DNA from: Syntrophomonadaceae bacterium
GTDB taxonomy: Bacteria; Bacillota; DSM-12270; Thermacetogeniales; Thermacetogeniaceae
Direction: 5' to 3'
Length of the DNA: 64,000 bases
NCBI GenBank assembly: GCA_012840385.1
Contig: DULK01000093.1
Location: 124,001 to 188,000, forward strand
Position 1 is the first letter of the stretch, and each line of letters begins with the position of its first letter. The notes below the pieces were generated by a model that saw nothing but the letters and a program-made list of their open reading frames with translations, was not told the origin of the DNA and did not search any database. The position numbers were made by a program, and so were the translations under genes. Shown here in pieces: positions 16,832-24,000 of the stretch.

Positions 16832-17440
16832 GTGAGGGCACCCGAAGGGGAGAAACTCTTATGGGTGGCTTTGGACAACGGGATTTACATACCTCATTTA
16901 TGCGGGTTGAGAGAAGCAGAACGGCCTGCCGCAAGCTGCCGGCTTTGCTTTGTGGAGGTTGAGGGATTGCCTAATCCGGTTACTGCGTGTACCCTTCCTG
17001 TGAGCGAGGGAATGCTCGTACATACGAGAACCCCCCGTGTCGACAGACTGGTACGAACAGGTTTTGAGCTGCTGTTATCCAATCATCGGTTGCGCTGCGG
17101 AAAGTGTGAAAAAAACAAAAATTGCGAATTACAAAAAATCGCTAGAGAGAGGGGTCTAAAACTCAGGTTGAGCAGGCTTAGGCCACTTATCAGCGAAGTG
17201 CCGGTGGATGAAAGCCCGAAGACTTTTAAGTATGATCCCGGCAGGTGTGTGCTCTGCGGCAGGTGCGTTTGGGTTGATCATCACCAGGCAAAGGTAGGAG
17301 CAATTGGTTTCATCAGGAGAGGTATCTCACGTAAGATAGCGGCTTTTGGTGACGTTCCGCTGGCAGAATCCCGTTGTACGGAGTGCGGCGAGTGCGTTAA
17401 GGTTTGTCCGGTCGGTGCTTTAGCCTTCAAAGAAAAGTAA
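16832..17440 (+). CDS. NuoG/HoxU-like iron-sulfur subunit
   Basis: From GTG 16832, the first standard start, it has 202 residues, but homology to the [2Fe-2S] ferredoxin fold runs upstream to ACG 16793 (frame TSNLVTITIDGNQ), which sits behind GAGGGGGGAG; see the finding. The parts are a plant-type [2Fe-2S] domain (HLCGLRE, CRLCFVEV, ACT), the His-Cys [4Fe-4S] segment (HRLRCGKCEKNKNCELQ), and two ferredoxin motifs, CVLCGRCVWVD and CTECGECVKVCP. In the first motif the fourth cysteine is replaced by Asp. It equals the N-terminal electron-relay part of NuoG or HydA without a catalytic domain. The active partner enzyme must be encoded elsewhere. A terminator follows. Confidence 0.85.
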   Translation: MRAPEGEKLLWVALDNGIYIPHLCGLREAERPAASCRLCFVEVEGLPNPVTACTLPVSEGMLVHTRTPRVDRLVRTGFELLLSNHRLRCGKCEKNKNCELQKIARERGLKLRLSRLRPLISEVPVDESPKTFKYDPGRCVLCGRCVWVDHHQAKVGAIGFIRRGISRKIAAFGDVPLAESRCTECGECVKVCPVGALAFKEK

Positions 17441-17451
17441 CTTGTTATTTT

Positions 17452-17481
17452 AAAGGGGGCCTGTTCCAGGCCCCCTTTATA
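17452..17481. terminator. Bidirectional terminator between the iron-sulfur operon and sspF
   Basis: AAAGGGGGCCTG pairs perfectly with CAGGCCCCCTTT around a TTC loop. A second hairpin, GCCGGGG with CCCCGGC, follows at about 17488-17505 and probably serves the minus-strand gene. Confidence 0.85.
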
Positions 17482-17521
17482 TAGAAAGCCGGGGAGTTTC
17501 CCCGGCGGGTGCGCAGGTGTG

Positions 17522-17710
17522 TTATGAGCGGTACCGGTTCTCTGTCATGAGACTCCTTTCAGCTCTCTCGATGGCTAGACGCACGAGGTTGCCACAGTTT
17601 CTAGAGGAAACCCCTCCCCAACCTTCGCGCTGGACGATGTCATAAACGCCCAACTCCTTAGCCAGTTCGAACTTGAGTGCCTCAGACATCAAACCCTTAT
17701 TTCGACCCAT
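17522..17710 (-). CDS. sspF: Small acid-soluble spore protein, SspF-like
   Basis: 62 residues on the minus strand. The ATG read from 17710 has a perfect AGGAGGT site just upstream; the frame is open further, but without a start signal. The protein reads MGRNKGLMSEALKFELAKEL, then GVYDIVQREGWGG and a SRNCGNLVRLAIERAE helix. The KFELAKELG segment corresponds to the cleavage region of the spore protease GPR in alpha/beta-type SASPs, and the rest to their DNA-binding helix-turn-helix; the MSExLK...YDxVQREGWGG pattern is that of SspF. Such proteins coat spore DNA and protect it from damage. Expression should be forespore specific. Confidence 0.88.
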   Translation of the reverse strand: MGRNKGLMSEALKFELAKELGVYDIVQREGWGGVSSRNCGNLVRLAIERAERSLMTENRYRS

Positions 17711-17794
17711 ATTACCTCCTTTTGCGCACCTAGTTATATTGTTGGTTTTCAACAGGGTTTTATACTGTTTTATTTGACCCTTTTCAAGTTGTTT

Positions 17795-17823
17795 TTGACT
17801 TGATTGGTAATCTATAATATAAT
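17795..17823 (+). promoter_or_regulatory. Sigma-A promoter for the EF-G paralogue
   Basis: TTGACT at 17795-17800, a 17-base spacer and TATAAT at 17818-17823 (an overlapping TATAAT begins at 17813). It lies about 90 bases upstream of the TTG start at 17912. Confidence 0.75.
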
Positions 17824-17911
17824 GTTTCCGTGTAATTAACATTTCCTTAACGAAACGTCCTATGCGGCGTATTTTCGCGTTTAGCTTAAATTTTGGAGGA
17901 GGAAGATAACT

Positions 17912-19948
17912 TTGAAGGTTTATGAAACAGCGCACTTACGCAACCTGGCGGTAATCGGTCACGGCGGAGCGGGAAAGACATCTCTTGTGGAGGCGATGCT
18001 ATTTAATGCCGGCCATACCACCCGCCTGGGCAAGGTCGACGAGGGTACCGCCACTACTGATTTTCTGCCGGAAGAAGTAAAACGAAAAATTTCTGTTAAT
18101 CTGGCGATAGCTCCTTGCGAGTGGAAGGATTGTAAAATTAACCTTTTAGATACCCCTGGTTACTCTGACTTTTTCAGTGAGGCCAAGAGTGCGTTACGCG
18201 TTGCAGATAGCGTATTGATGGTTCTTTGCGCTGTTTCAGGGGTCGAGGTCCAGACCGAGGTTGGCTGGAAGGAAGCAAACCAGGCGAATCTCCCGAAAGT
18301 GGCCTTTGTAAACAAGATGGATCGAGAAAATGCCAGCTTTGACCGGGTTGTGCAGCAGATGAAGGACGAATTGAAAGGGAATATTATCCCTCTCCAATTA
18401 CCGGTTGGAGCGGAGGCAAACTTTTCGGGAATTGTTGATCTGCTAAGCATGAAGGCTTACAAGTACAACCCCAAAGAAGGTACTTACCAGGAGCAGGCTA
18501 TTCCTGGGGACCTTATGGACAAGGCGCAGGAAGCACGTGAAGCGATCATGGAGGCTGCTGCTGAAGGGGACGATGAGTTATTAATGAAATACCTGGACGG
18601 AGAGCCTCTTACGGATGAAGAGATTTATACCGGATTAAAGAAGGCTTTTCAGGCAAATAGCTTTGTTCCCGTTTTATGCGGATCTGCCTTAAACAATATT
18701 GGAGTAAGACACCTGCTGGACTTTCTGGTTAACTTCGCTCCAGCCCCAAAAGCCTCTGACCAGGACGCTCCTGCCGCACTGGTGTTCAAAACAATGGCCG
18801 ACCCGTACGTGGGTAAGCTGAGCTTTTTCAGAGTATTTGAAGGAACAATGAAGTCCGACAGCGTGGTTTTTAATGCCAATAAAGAGAAGGAAGAAAAGAT
18901 CGGACAAATTTTTGTAATGCGTGGGAAACAGCAGGAGACCGTTCCGGAGGTAAAAGCCGGAGATATAGCTGCAGTGGCTAAACTTCAGGATACTGGAACC
19001 GGAGATACGTTGTGCCGCAAGGATAAACCAGCAATCTTGGATGGCATTGAATTCCCCGAACCAACCCTTTCGGTTGCCATTGAGCCGAAGAGTAAAGGGG
19101 ATGAAGATAAATTAAGCAATGCTATGAGCAGGCTACTCGAAGCCGATCCTAGCCTGCGGCTTCACAAAAACCTTGAGACAAAAGAGACAATCCTTACCGG
19201 AATGGGAGAAACTCACCTGGACATTGTTCTTGAACGCCTTCAGCAAAAATTCGGCGTGGAGGTTAATTCCCGAGCACCTAGCATTCCTTACCGGGAGACG
19301 GTACGGTCCACGGTCCAGCAGGAGGGTAAATATAAGAAACAGACAGGCGGCCGAGGCCAGTACGGGCACGTCTGGATCACTCTCGAACCCAACCCGGAGG
19401 GTGATTTTGCCTTTGAAGAAAAAATCTTTGGAGGAGCCGTACCTAAACAGTACATACCTGCAGTAGAAAAGGGACTACGGGAGGCAATTACCGAGGGTGT
19501 TCTGGCGGGTTACCCGGTAACAGGAGTTAAAATCACCCTCTACGATGGTTCCTACCATCCCGTGGACTCCTCGGAAATGGCGTTTAAGATTGCCGCTTCC
19601 ATGGCATTCAAGAAGGCCATGGAAAAGGCAACACCGGTGCTTCTTGAGCCGATTATGAATGTGGAGGTCACCGTACCGGAGCAATTTATGGGGGACATCA
19701 TGGGGGACCTCAACGGCAAGCGCGGGCGTATTCTCGGCATGGAGCCCAAGGAAGGGGGACTTCAGGTCATTAAGGCCCAGGTTCCTTTAGCCGAAATGTC
19801 CGATTACGCCATAACACTGAAATCCATCACCCAGGGACGCGGAACCTTCAAAATGGAGTTTGCCCAGTACGAGGAGGTACCTGCGCGGCTGGCAGAAGAA
19901 ATCATCGAAAAACGAAAGGCGGAACTGGAGAAAGAAAAAGAAAAATAG
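17912..19948 (+). CDS. fusA: Elongation factor G paralogue (EF-G-like GTPase)
   Basis: 678 residues from TTG 17912, behind GGAGGAGG. The G domain has GHGGAGKTS (P-loop), DTPGYSDF (switch II), NKMD (G4) and CGSALNNIG, followed by domains II to V in normal order (YRETV, GGRGQYGHVW, DGSYHPVDSSEMAF). Canonical EF-G has DTPGHVDF; here the catalytic His of switch II is Tyr, which marks the EF-G-like subgroup sometimes called FusA2 or EF-G II. The function of that subgroup is not settled; ribosome recycling, stress or spore-related translation have been suggested for relatives. It has its own promoter and terminator and no ribosomal genes around it. Confidence 0.9.
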   Translation: MKVYETAHLRNLAVIGHGGAGKTSLVEAMLFNAGHTTRLGKVDEGTATTDFLPEEVKRKISVNLAIAPCEWKDCKINLLDTPGYSDFFSEAKSALRVADSVLMVLCAVSGVEVQTEVGWKEANQANLPKVAFVNKMDRENASFDRVVQQMKDELKGNIIPLQLPVGAEANFSGIVDLLSMKAYKYNPKEGTYQEQAIPGDLMDKAQEAREAIMEAAAEGDDELLMKYLDGEPLTDEEIYTGLKKAFQANSFVPVLCGSALNNIGVRHLLDFLVNFAPAPKASDQDAPAALVFKTMADPYVGKLSFFRVFEGTMKSDSVVFNANKEKEEKIGQIFVMRGKQQETVPEVKAGDIAAVAKLQDTGTGDTLCRKDKPAILDGIEFPEPTLSVAIEPKSKGDEDKLSNAMSRLLEADPSLRLHKNLETKETILTGMGETHLDIVLERLQQKFGVEVNSRAPSIPYRETVRSTVQQEGKYKKQTGGRGQYGHVWITLEPNPEGDFAFEEKIFGGAVPKQYIPAVEKGLREAITEGVLAGYPVTGVKITLYDGSYHPVDSSEMAFKIAASMAFKKAMEKATPVLLEPIMNVEVTVPEQFMGDIMGDLNGKRGRILGMEPKEGGLQVIKAQVPLAEMSDYAITLKSITQGRGTFKMEFAQYEEVPARLAEEIIEKRKAELEKEKEK

Positions 19949-19967
19949 ATTCTTTACAAATATACAA

Positions 19968-19998
19968 AAAGCCATAGCACCAGTTGCTATGGCTTTAC
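19968..19998 (+). terminator. Rho-independent terminator after the EF-G paralogue
   Basis: AAAGCCATAGCA pairs perfectly with TGCTATGGCTTT around a 5-base loop. The T tract is short. Confidence 0.75.
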
Positions 19999-20410
19999 TA
20001 CAGGCATCCCGAACGGACTTCGCGAACCCCTTGAATGTAAATGAGGAACCTGCACTCGCAGCACCGGTTAACGGCTTTTTCACGCATCTCAGGCAGGAGC
20101 ACCCGATGGCTTTCCCAAAATTTCGTGCTTGCCGTTTTCTCTGGGCTTAATTTTATTTTAATTATAATCGGAACAAATGTTTGTAACAAGTGGATTCCAA
20201 AATCAGGCCGGACCATTACAGAAGGGATTATGTGCTGACGATGAAGCACGAAATGGTTATGCGTCGTAGCGTAAGTGCCAGCGAAGACCTATTCAATCCG
20301 GGGTATGAGTTTTGAACAGGTTTTTTCTGTAACTGCGGAACAAGTTATAGAATCGGCTTTAGTTGTTTCTCCCCGAATAATTTCATCGGCAAAGCGCCTC
20401 GAGCGAAAAA
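19999..20410. other. Intergenic stretch with a LexA-like box and a possible short transcript
   Basis: There is no family-level gene. TATAAT at 20163-20168 is followed at once by GGAACAAATGTTTG (20170-20183), which fits the Firmicute LexA consensus CGAACRNRYGTTYG except for the first base. A 24-codon frame (ATG 20240 to TGA 20314) lies downstream without a convincing ribosome site, and the hairpin at 20411-20443 could end the transcript. The -35 region is poor. This could be an SOS-controlled small RNA or peptide, or chance. Confidence 0.3.
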
Positions 20411-20443
20411 GAAGCCCAGGTCTCAAGAGGACCGGGCTTCTTT
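20411..20443. terminator. Bidirectional terminator
   Basis: GAAGCCC pairs with GGGCTTC, extended by GGTC/GACC around a short loop, with an A run on one side and T on the other. The better T run is on the minus strand, so it mainly ends the zinc-ribbon gene at 20472-21077. Confidence 0.8.
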
Positions 20444-20471
20444 GAGTATCGAAGCGAAGGTGCCAGCTTAG

Positions 20472-21077
20472 TTACTCCCCGGCTTTTTTTATAACATCCA
20501 GATAATAGCTGGTGACCTCTGGAATGGTGATTTTTTGACCAAAAATCGAAGTATAAGTAGTTAATCCCTTGACGATACCATAGAACTCTACAGTATCGTT
20601 TTCAAGAACACGTCCGGAGGTATCTTTACGAGTAACAAGAATGACTTGACTGCTCTTTCTGAAACCGTATTCATCCTTTGGAGCGACATCAACACGTAAA
20701 CAGGGAGGATTATCCATTACCTGGACCACCTCACCGATATAGTGGACTTTAGAGCCTTTATAATCATCAATATGACGAGCCAGGTCGTCATAAGGAAGAT
20801 CGGATGATGCAGTTCGAAATTCTTCCAGTGATGGTGTTGGCTCAGGCATTGTTGTTTGGTTCATACAACTGCCGATGATACCTAAAAAGGTTATCAGGCC
20901 AAATATAGTCCCCAAAATAGCTAGAATTGTTTTAAATGGATTTTTGCTGTAGACAGGTGTTGCTTGGTGAATAGTATCAAGTAACCATTGTCCACAATTT
21001 AAACAATGTTTCGCATTCGGCGGGTTAACTGTGCTACATACCGGGCATTTATAGCCGGCAATTTTGCTCAAAACCAA
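20472..21077 (-). CDS. Zinc-ribbon, single-span membrane protein with OB-like domain
   Basis: 201 residues on the minus strand from an ATG at 21077, behind AAAGGGGGTG. Residues 10-32 form a zinc ribbon (CPVCSTVNPPNAKHCLNCG); a hydrophobic helix follows (TILAILGTIFGLITFLGII, about 49-68), then a short linker and a beta-rich domain of about 110 residues (VHYIGEVVQVM, QVILVTRKD, DTVEFYGIVKGLTTY) with the pattern of tRNA_anti-like OB folds. The OB-like part would face outward if the zinc ribbon stays inside. The family is common in Firmicutes and uncharacterised. It is transcribed alone. Confidence 0.75.
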   Translation of the reverse strand: MVLSKIAGYKCPVCSTVNPPNAKHCLNCGQWLLDTIHQATPVYSKNPFKTILAILGTIFGLITFLGIIGSCMNQTTMPEPTPSLEEFRTASSDLPYDDLARHIDDYKGSKVHYIGEVVQVMDNPPCLRVDVAPKDEYGFRKSSQVILVTRKDTSGRVLENDTVEFYGIVKGLTTYTSIFGQKITIPEVTSYYLDVIKKAGE

Positions 21078-21161
21078 TCACCCCCTTTCTAGCGTTTTTA
21101 CAATAATTATTCGTAAAGGGCAGAAAATCCTTTTTTATGAAGAAATATCATGAAAGTTGGC

Positions 21162-21200
21162 GAACTTTTTGTTTTGCTAGGTTTCGATAACAAAAAGTTC
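21162..21200. repeat. Perfect 12-bp inverted repeat
   Basis: GAACTTTTTGTT (21162-21173) and AACAAAAAGTTC (21189-21200) are exact reverse complements separated by 15 bases. It lies in a gene-free stretch and has no T tract directly after it, so it may be an operator, a mobile-element remnant or a stem in an RNA. Confidence 0.6.
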
Positions 21201-21737
21201 AAGCACGGACTTAATGCTTCCAGGAATCTTACTTGTTGTAGACGGAGAGAAGAGAAAATCAGCAGGCAGTTCGCAGAATTTGTCATCGGTGGGATCGAAA
21301 AAGATCACTGAACACTAAAGAAATGCCGGGCATGGTCGATACTATCGCTAAGATTAAAGAACTGATCCAGGAAATAGGGGTCTAGCTGGAGTAACTCCTT
21401 GAATTTTCCTGTAAAAAGGTTTGTGGTGAACAAAGAACAACTCCTAGTGGCCATATATACTACTATCGATGGTTACAGAATGAGCCTGGTTTGTCCAGCC
21501 TAGTATATATCCTTGACATGCTTTGAGACATACCCGTGCCTGCCTCCTTATCAAGGTAGGAGTACGTCCCAAGGTAAAATATACGAAAGGCTGAGACATT
21601 CAAACATCAGTATTGCGATAAACTTATAAGGCCACTTAATGCAGAGGTGTAAAAGGAAGCGGTTAGCAGGAGAGATGACATTGTAACGGGGATGAATTTT
21701 CCTCGGTATAGATATTTGGTAGAAAAATCGATTCAAA
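21201..21737. other. Gene-free stretch, possible gene remnant
   Basis: No intact gene is seen. A short open stretch ending in TAG at about 21384 (KEMPGMVDTIAKIKELIQEI and GV) reads like the C-terminal helix of a longer protein, but nothing upstream continues it. The rest shows no recognisable signal. Confidence 0.3.
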
Positions 21738-21783
21738 AACAAAACGGCAAGTATTTCCAACCCCGGAAGCCTTGCCGTTATTG
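21738..21783 (-). terminator. Terminator for tRNA-Trp
   Basis: On the minus strand AACGGCAAG pairs with CTTGCCGTT across a short GC-rich loop region and is followed by TTGTTTTT. Confidence 0.65.
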
Positions 21784-21790
21784 TTTTCTT

Positions 21791-21866
21791 TGGCAGGGGT
21801 GGCAGGGCTCGAACCCGCAACCAACGGATTTGGAGTCCGCTACTCTACCAATTGAGCTACACCCCT
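21791..21866 (-). tRNA. tRNA-Trp (anticodon CCA)
   Basis: A cloverleaf on the minus strand: acceptor AGGGGTG with CACCCCT, anticodon stem GCGGA/TCCGT with loop CTCCAAA (anticodon CCA), T-arm GGTTCGAGCC, discriminator G and encoded CCA. Confidence 0.96.
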
Positions 21867-21993
21867 GCGTTTTTCCACTTTTCAGTGTATAATTATAACG
21901 AAAAAAAATGAATGTGTCAAAGCATCATTTTGAAGACATACGAATAGTAAGGAATCAGGAACTGCACTTTTAAAATATTGGGGTGAACTTACA

Positions 21994-22968
21994 GTGGTAA
22001 TGAAACCACGGAAAGTAGCTGTGTTGCTGGGAGGCCGTTCTTCAGAACGAGAGATCTCCATCAAGACGGGCAAACAGATCTCTAAAGCCCTTGCCGATAA
22101 CGGATATTTAGTTCGGGAAATTGACCCGGCTTTAAATTTAGTACGAGATCTCGAGGAGTTTCATCCTGATGTAGTCTTTATCGCCCTTCACGGCAGGTAC
22201 GGTGAAGACGGGATAATCCAGGGTTTGCTTGAAATGCTGGGCTTTCCCTATACGGGTTCAGGTGTCCTTGCAAGTGCCCTGGCCATGGATAAGGTGATGA
22301 CGAAGAAAGTCCTGATCTACGAGGGAATTGAAACTCCACCCTTTCATGTTTTTACTGAAGAAGAATTGAGAAACACGGATTTGAAACAGGCAGCCGCCAG
22401 TGCGATTTATAAACTGGGATTCCCGGTGGTTGTGAAACCTGCCCGCCAGGGGTCTACGATTGGTATTTCCGTGGCTCGAAATGAGATAGACCTGGAGAAG
22501 GCTATCCATAATGCGCTGCAGTATGACGACACGATTTTAGCTGAAAAATTTATTGAGGGTGTCGAGGTGACAGCATCGGTTCTTGGGACCGCAGAGCCGC
22601 AGGTCTTACCTTTAATCGAAATCGTTTCGGAAACCGGCTTTTACGATTACACGGCAAAATACAGCAAAGGTTTAAGTCACCATATCATCCCTGCCCGTAT
22701 CTCCCCACAGACCGCTCAAAAGGTTGAAGCAATGGCTTTAAAAACTTTTAAAGCACTGAACTGCAGGCAGTTTGCACGGGTTGATTTTATGGTCAGCGCC
22801 GATGATGTTCCTTACGTATTGGAGGCAAATACAATTCCAGGGATGACCGAGACCAGCCTGTTCCCGGATGCCGCAAAAGCAGCGGGAATTTCTTTTACAG
22901 AGCTGGTATCGATGCTTGTTAATGAGGCATGGGCTCTTGCTAATGCTGAAAACGAGGCGAAAGCATGA
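21994..22968 (+). CDS. ddl: D-alanine--D-alanine ligase
   Basis: 324 residues from GTG 21994, behind GGGGTGA; an ATG two codons later is the alternative. The ATP-grasp ligase fold is clear: LLGGRSSEREISIKTG at the N-terminus, VKPARQGSTIGIS, EKFIEGVEVTASVLG, and the C-terminal RVDFMVSADDVPYVLEANTIPGMT with metal-binding Glu and Asn. It joins two D-alanines for peptidoglycan precursors in the cytoplasm. Subtype (D-Ala versus D-lactate) was not resolved, though the KYSKG loop region looks ordinary. The K+ channel gene starts 16 bases after its stop, so the two are likely in one operon. Confidence 0.95.
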   Translation: MVMKPRKVAVLLGGRSSEREISIKTGKQISKALADNGYLVREIDPALNLVRDLEEFHPDVVFIALHGRYGEDGIIQGLLEMLGFPYTGSGVLASALAMDKVMTKKVLIYEGIETPPFHVFTEEELRNTDLKQAAASAIYKLGFPVVVKPARQGSTIGISVARNEIDLEKAIHNALQYDDTILAEKFIEGVEVTASVLGTAEPQVLPLIEIVSETGFYDYTAKYSKGLSHHIIPARISPQTAQKVEAMALKTFKALNCRQFARVDFMVSADDVPYVLEANTIPGMTETSLFPDAAKAAGISFTELVSMLVNEAWALANAENEAKA

Positions 22969-22983
22969 CGGAGAGATGAATGG

Positions 22984-23997
22984 GTGAAGAAGGTTCCGCT
23001 ATGGGCCCGTTTGCTGGCGTGTTTGCTGCTGATAATTCTGCTCAGTGTCTTCGGAATTAAATATCTCGAGGGTTACTCCTTTCTCGATGCCTTATGGTTT
23101 ACCGTTGTTTCCCTTACGGCGGTCGGCTACGGGGATATTGTTCCTGTAACGCCGGCCGGAAAGATATTTACAATGATCTTTACATTGTTCGGAATAGGGT
23201 TTGTCTTATATGTGTTGGGCACCGGATTTGCAGTTATTGTGGAGGGAAGGTTGAGCGAGGTTTTGGGGAGGCAGAGTATGCAGAGGAAAATCTCTAAACT
23301 TGATAACCACATTATTATCTGTGGGGCAGGAAGGGTTGGACGAGAGGTAATCGAGCGGTTTCAGCACGATAAAATTCCATTTGTGGTAATAGAAAATGAC
23401 GAAAGTGTTGTCCGGGAGATGCGGGAACAAGGTATTCTTGTTTTGGAGGGGGATGCCACAGCGGACAGCACTTTGATCGAGGCAGGAATTCACAGGGCCC
23501 GCGGTCTTATAGCGACATTGCCGTCCGATGCGGATAATGTTTTTATCACCTTAACCTGCAAGGAGTTAAACCCGGGGATCAAAGTAGCCGCCAGGGCAAG
23601 CAGGGAGGATTCCGAAAGCAAGTTAATGCGAGCCGGTGCCGACAAGGTGATTGCGCCCGAAGCCATCGGGGGGAGGCGGCTTGCGATCTCTATCTTAAAG
23701 CCGGCCACGGTCGAATTTGTGGATACGATCCTCCATGATCACAGAACTGAAATAGAAATTGAAGAAATAGTGGTTTTAAGCGAGTCCCCCCTTGTGAACA
23801 AATCGATTCGAGAGTCACGGATACTGGATAAAACAGGCACATTGATTATTGCCATCAAGCGGGAAGATGAGTTTATCGGGGTGCCGCGCGCCGATGAGGA
23901 GATCAGGGCAAACGACCTTTTAATTGCCATCGGAACGGGTGAGCAGCTAACGAAACTGGAAGCATATGCAGGCGGAAATGCGGTCAAAGAGGTGTAA
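22984..23997 (+). CDS. Two-helix potassium channel with RCK (TrkA-N/TrkA-C) domains
   Basis: 337 residues from GTG 22984. Two membrane helices (LLACLLLIILLSVFGI and IFTMIFTLFGIGFVLYVLG) flank the pore, with the selectivity filter TAVGYGD at about 47-53. Residues 110-240 form the TrkA-N Rossmann domain (IICGAGRVGREV; GDATADSTL), and the rest is TrkA-C, which binds the regulating ligand. The layout matches MthK/GsuK-type channels that pass K+ when Ca2+, nucleotides or c-di-AMP bind. Which ligand acts here cannot be read. The next gene starts four bases after its stop. Confidence 0.92.
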   Translation: MKKVPLWARLLACLLLIILLSVFGIKYLEGYSFLDALWFTVVSLTAVGYGDIVPVTPAGKIFTMIFTLFGIGFVLYVLGTGFAVIVEGRLSEVLGRQSMQRKISKLDNHIIICGAGRVGREVIERFQHDKIPFVVIENDESVVREMREQGILVLEGDATADSTLIEAGIHRARGLIATLPSDADNVFITLTCKELNPGIKVAARASREDSESKLMRAGADKVIAPEAIGGRRLAISILKPATVEFVDTILHDHRTEIEIEEIVVLSESPLVNKSIRESRILDKTGTLIIAIKREDEFIGVPRADEEIRANDLLIAIGTGEQLTKLEAYAGGNAVKEV

Positions 23998-24000
23998 AAA

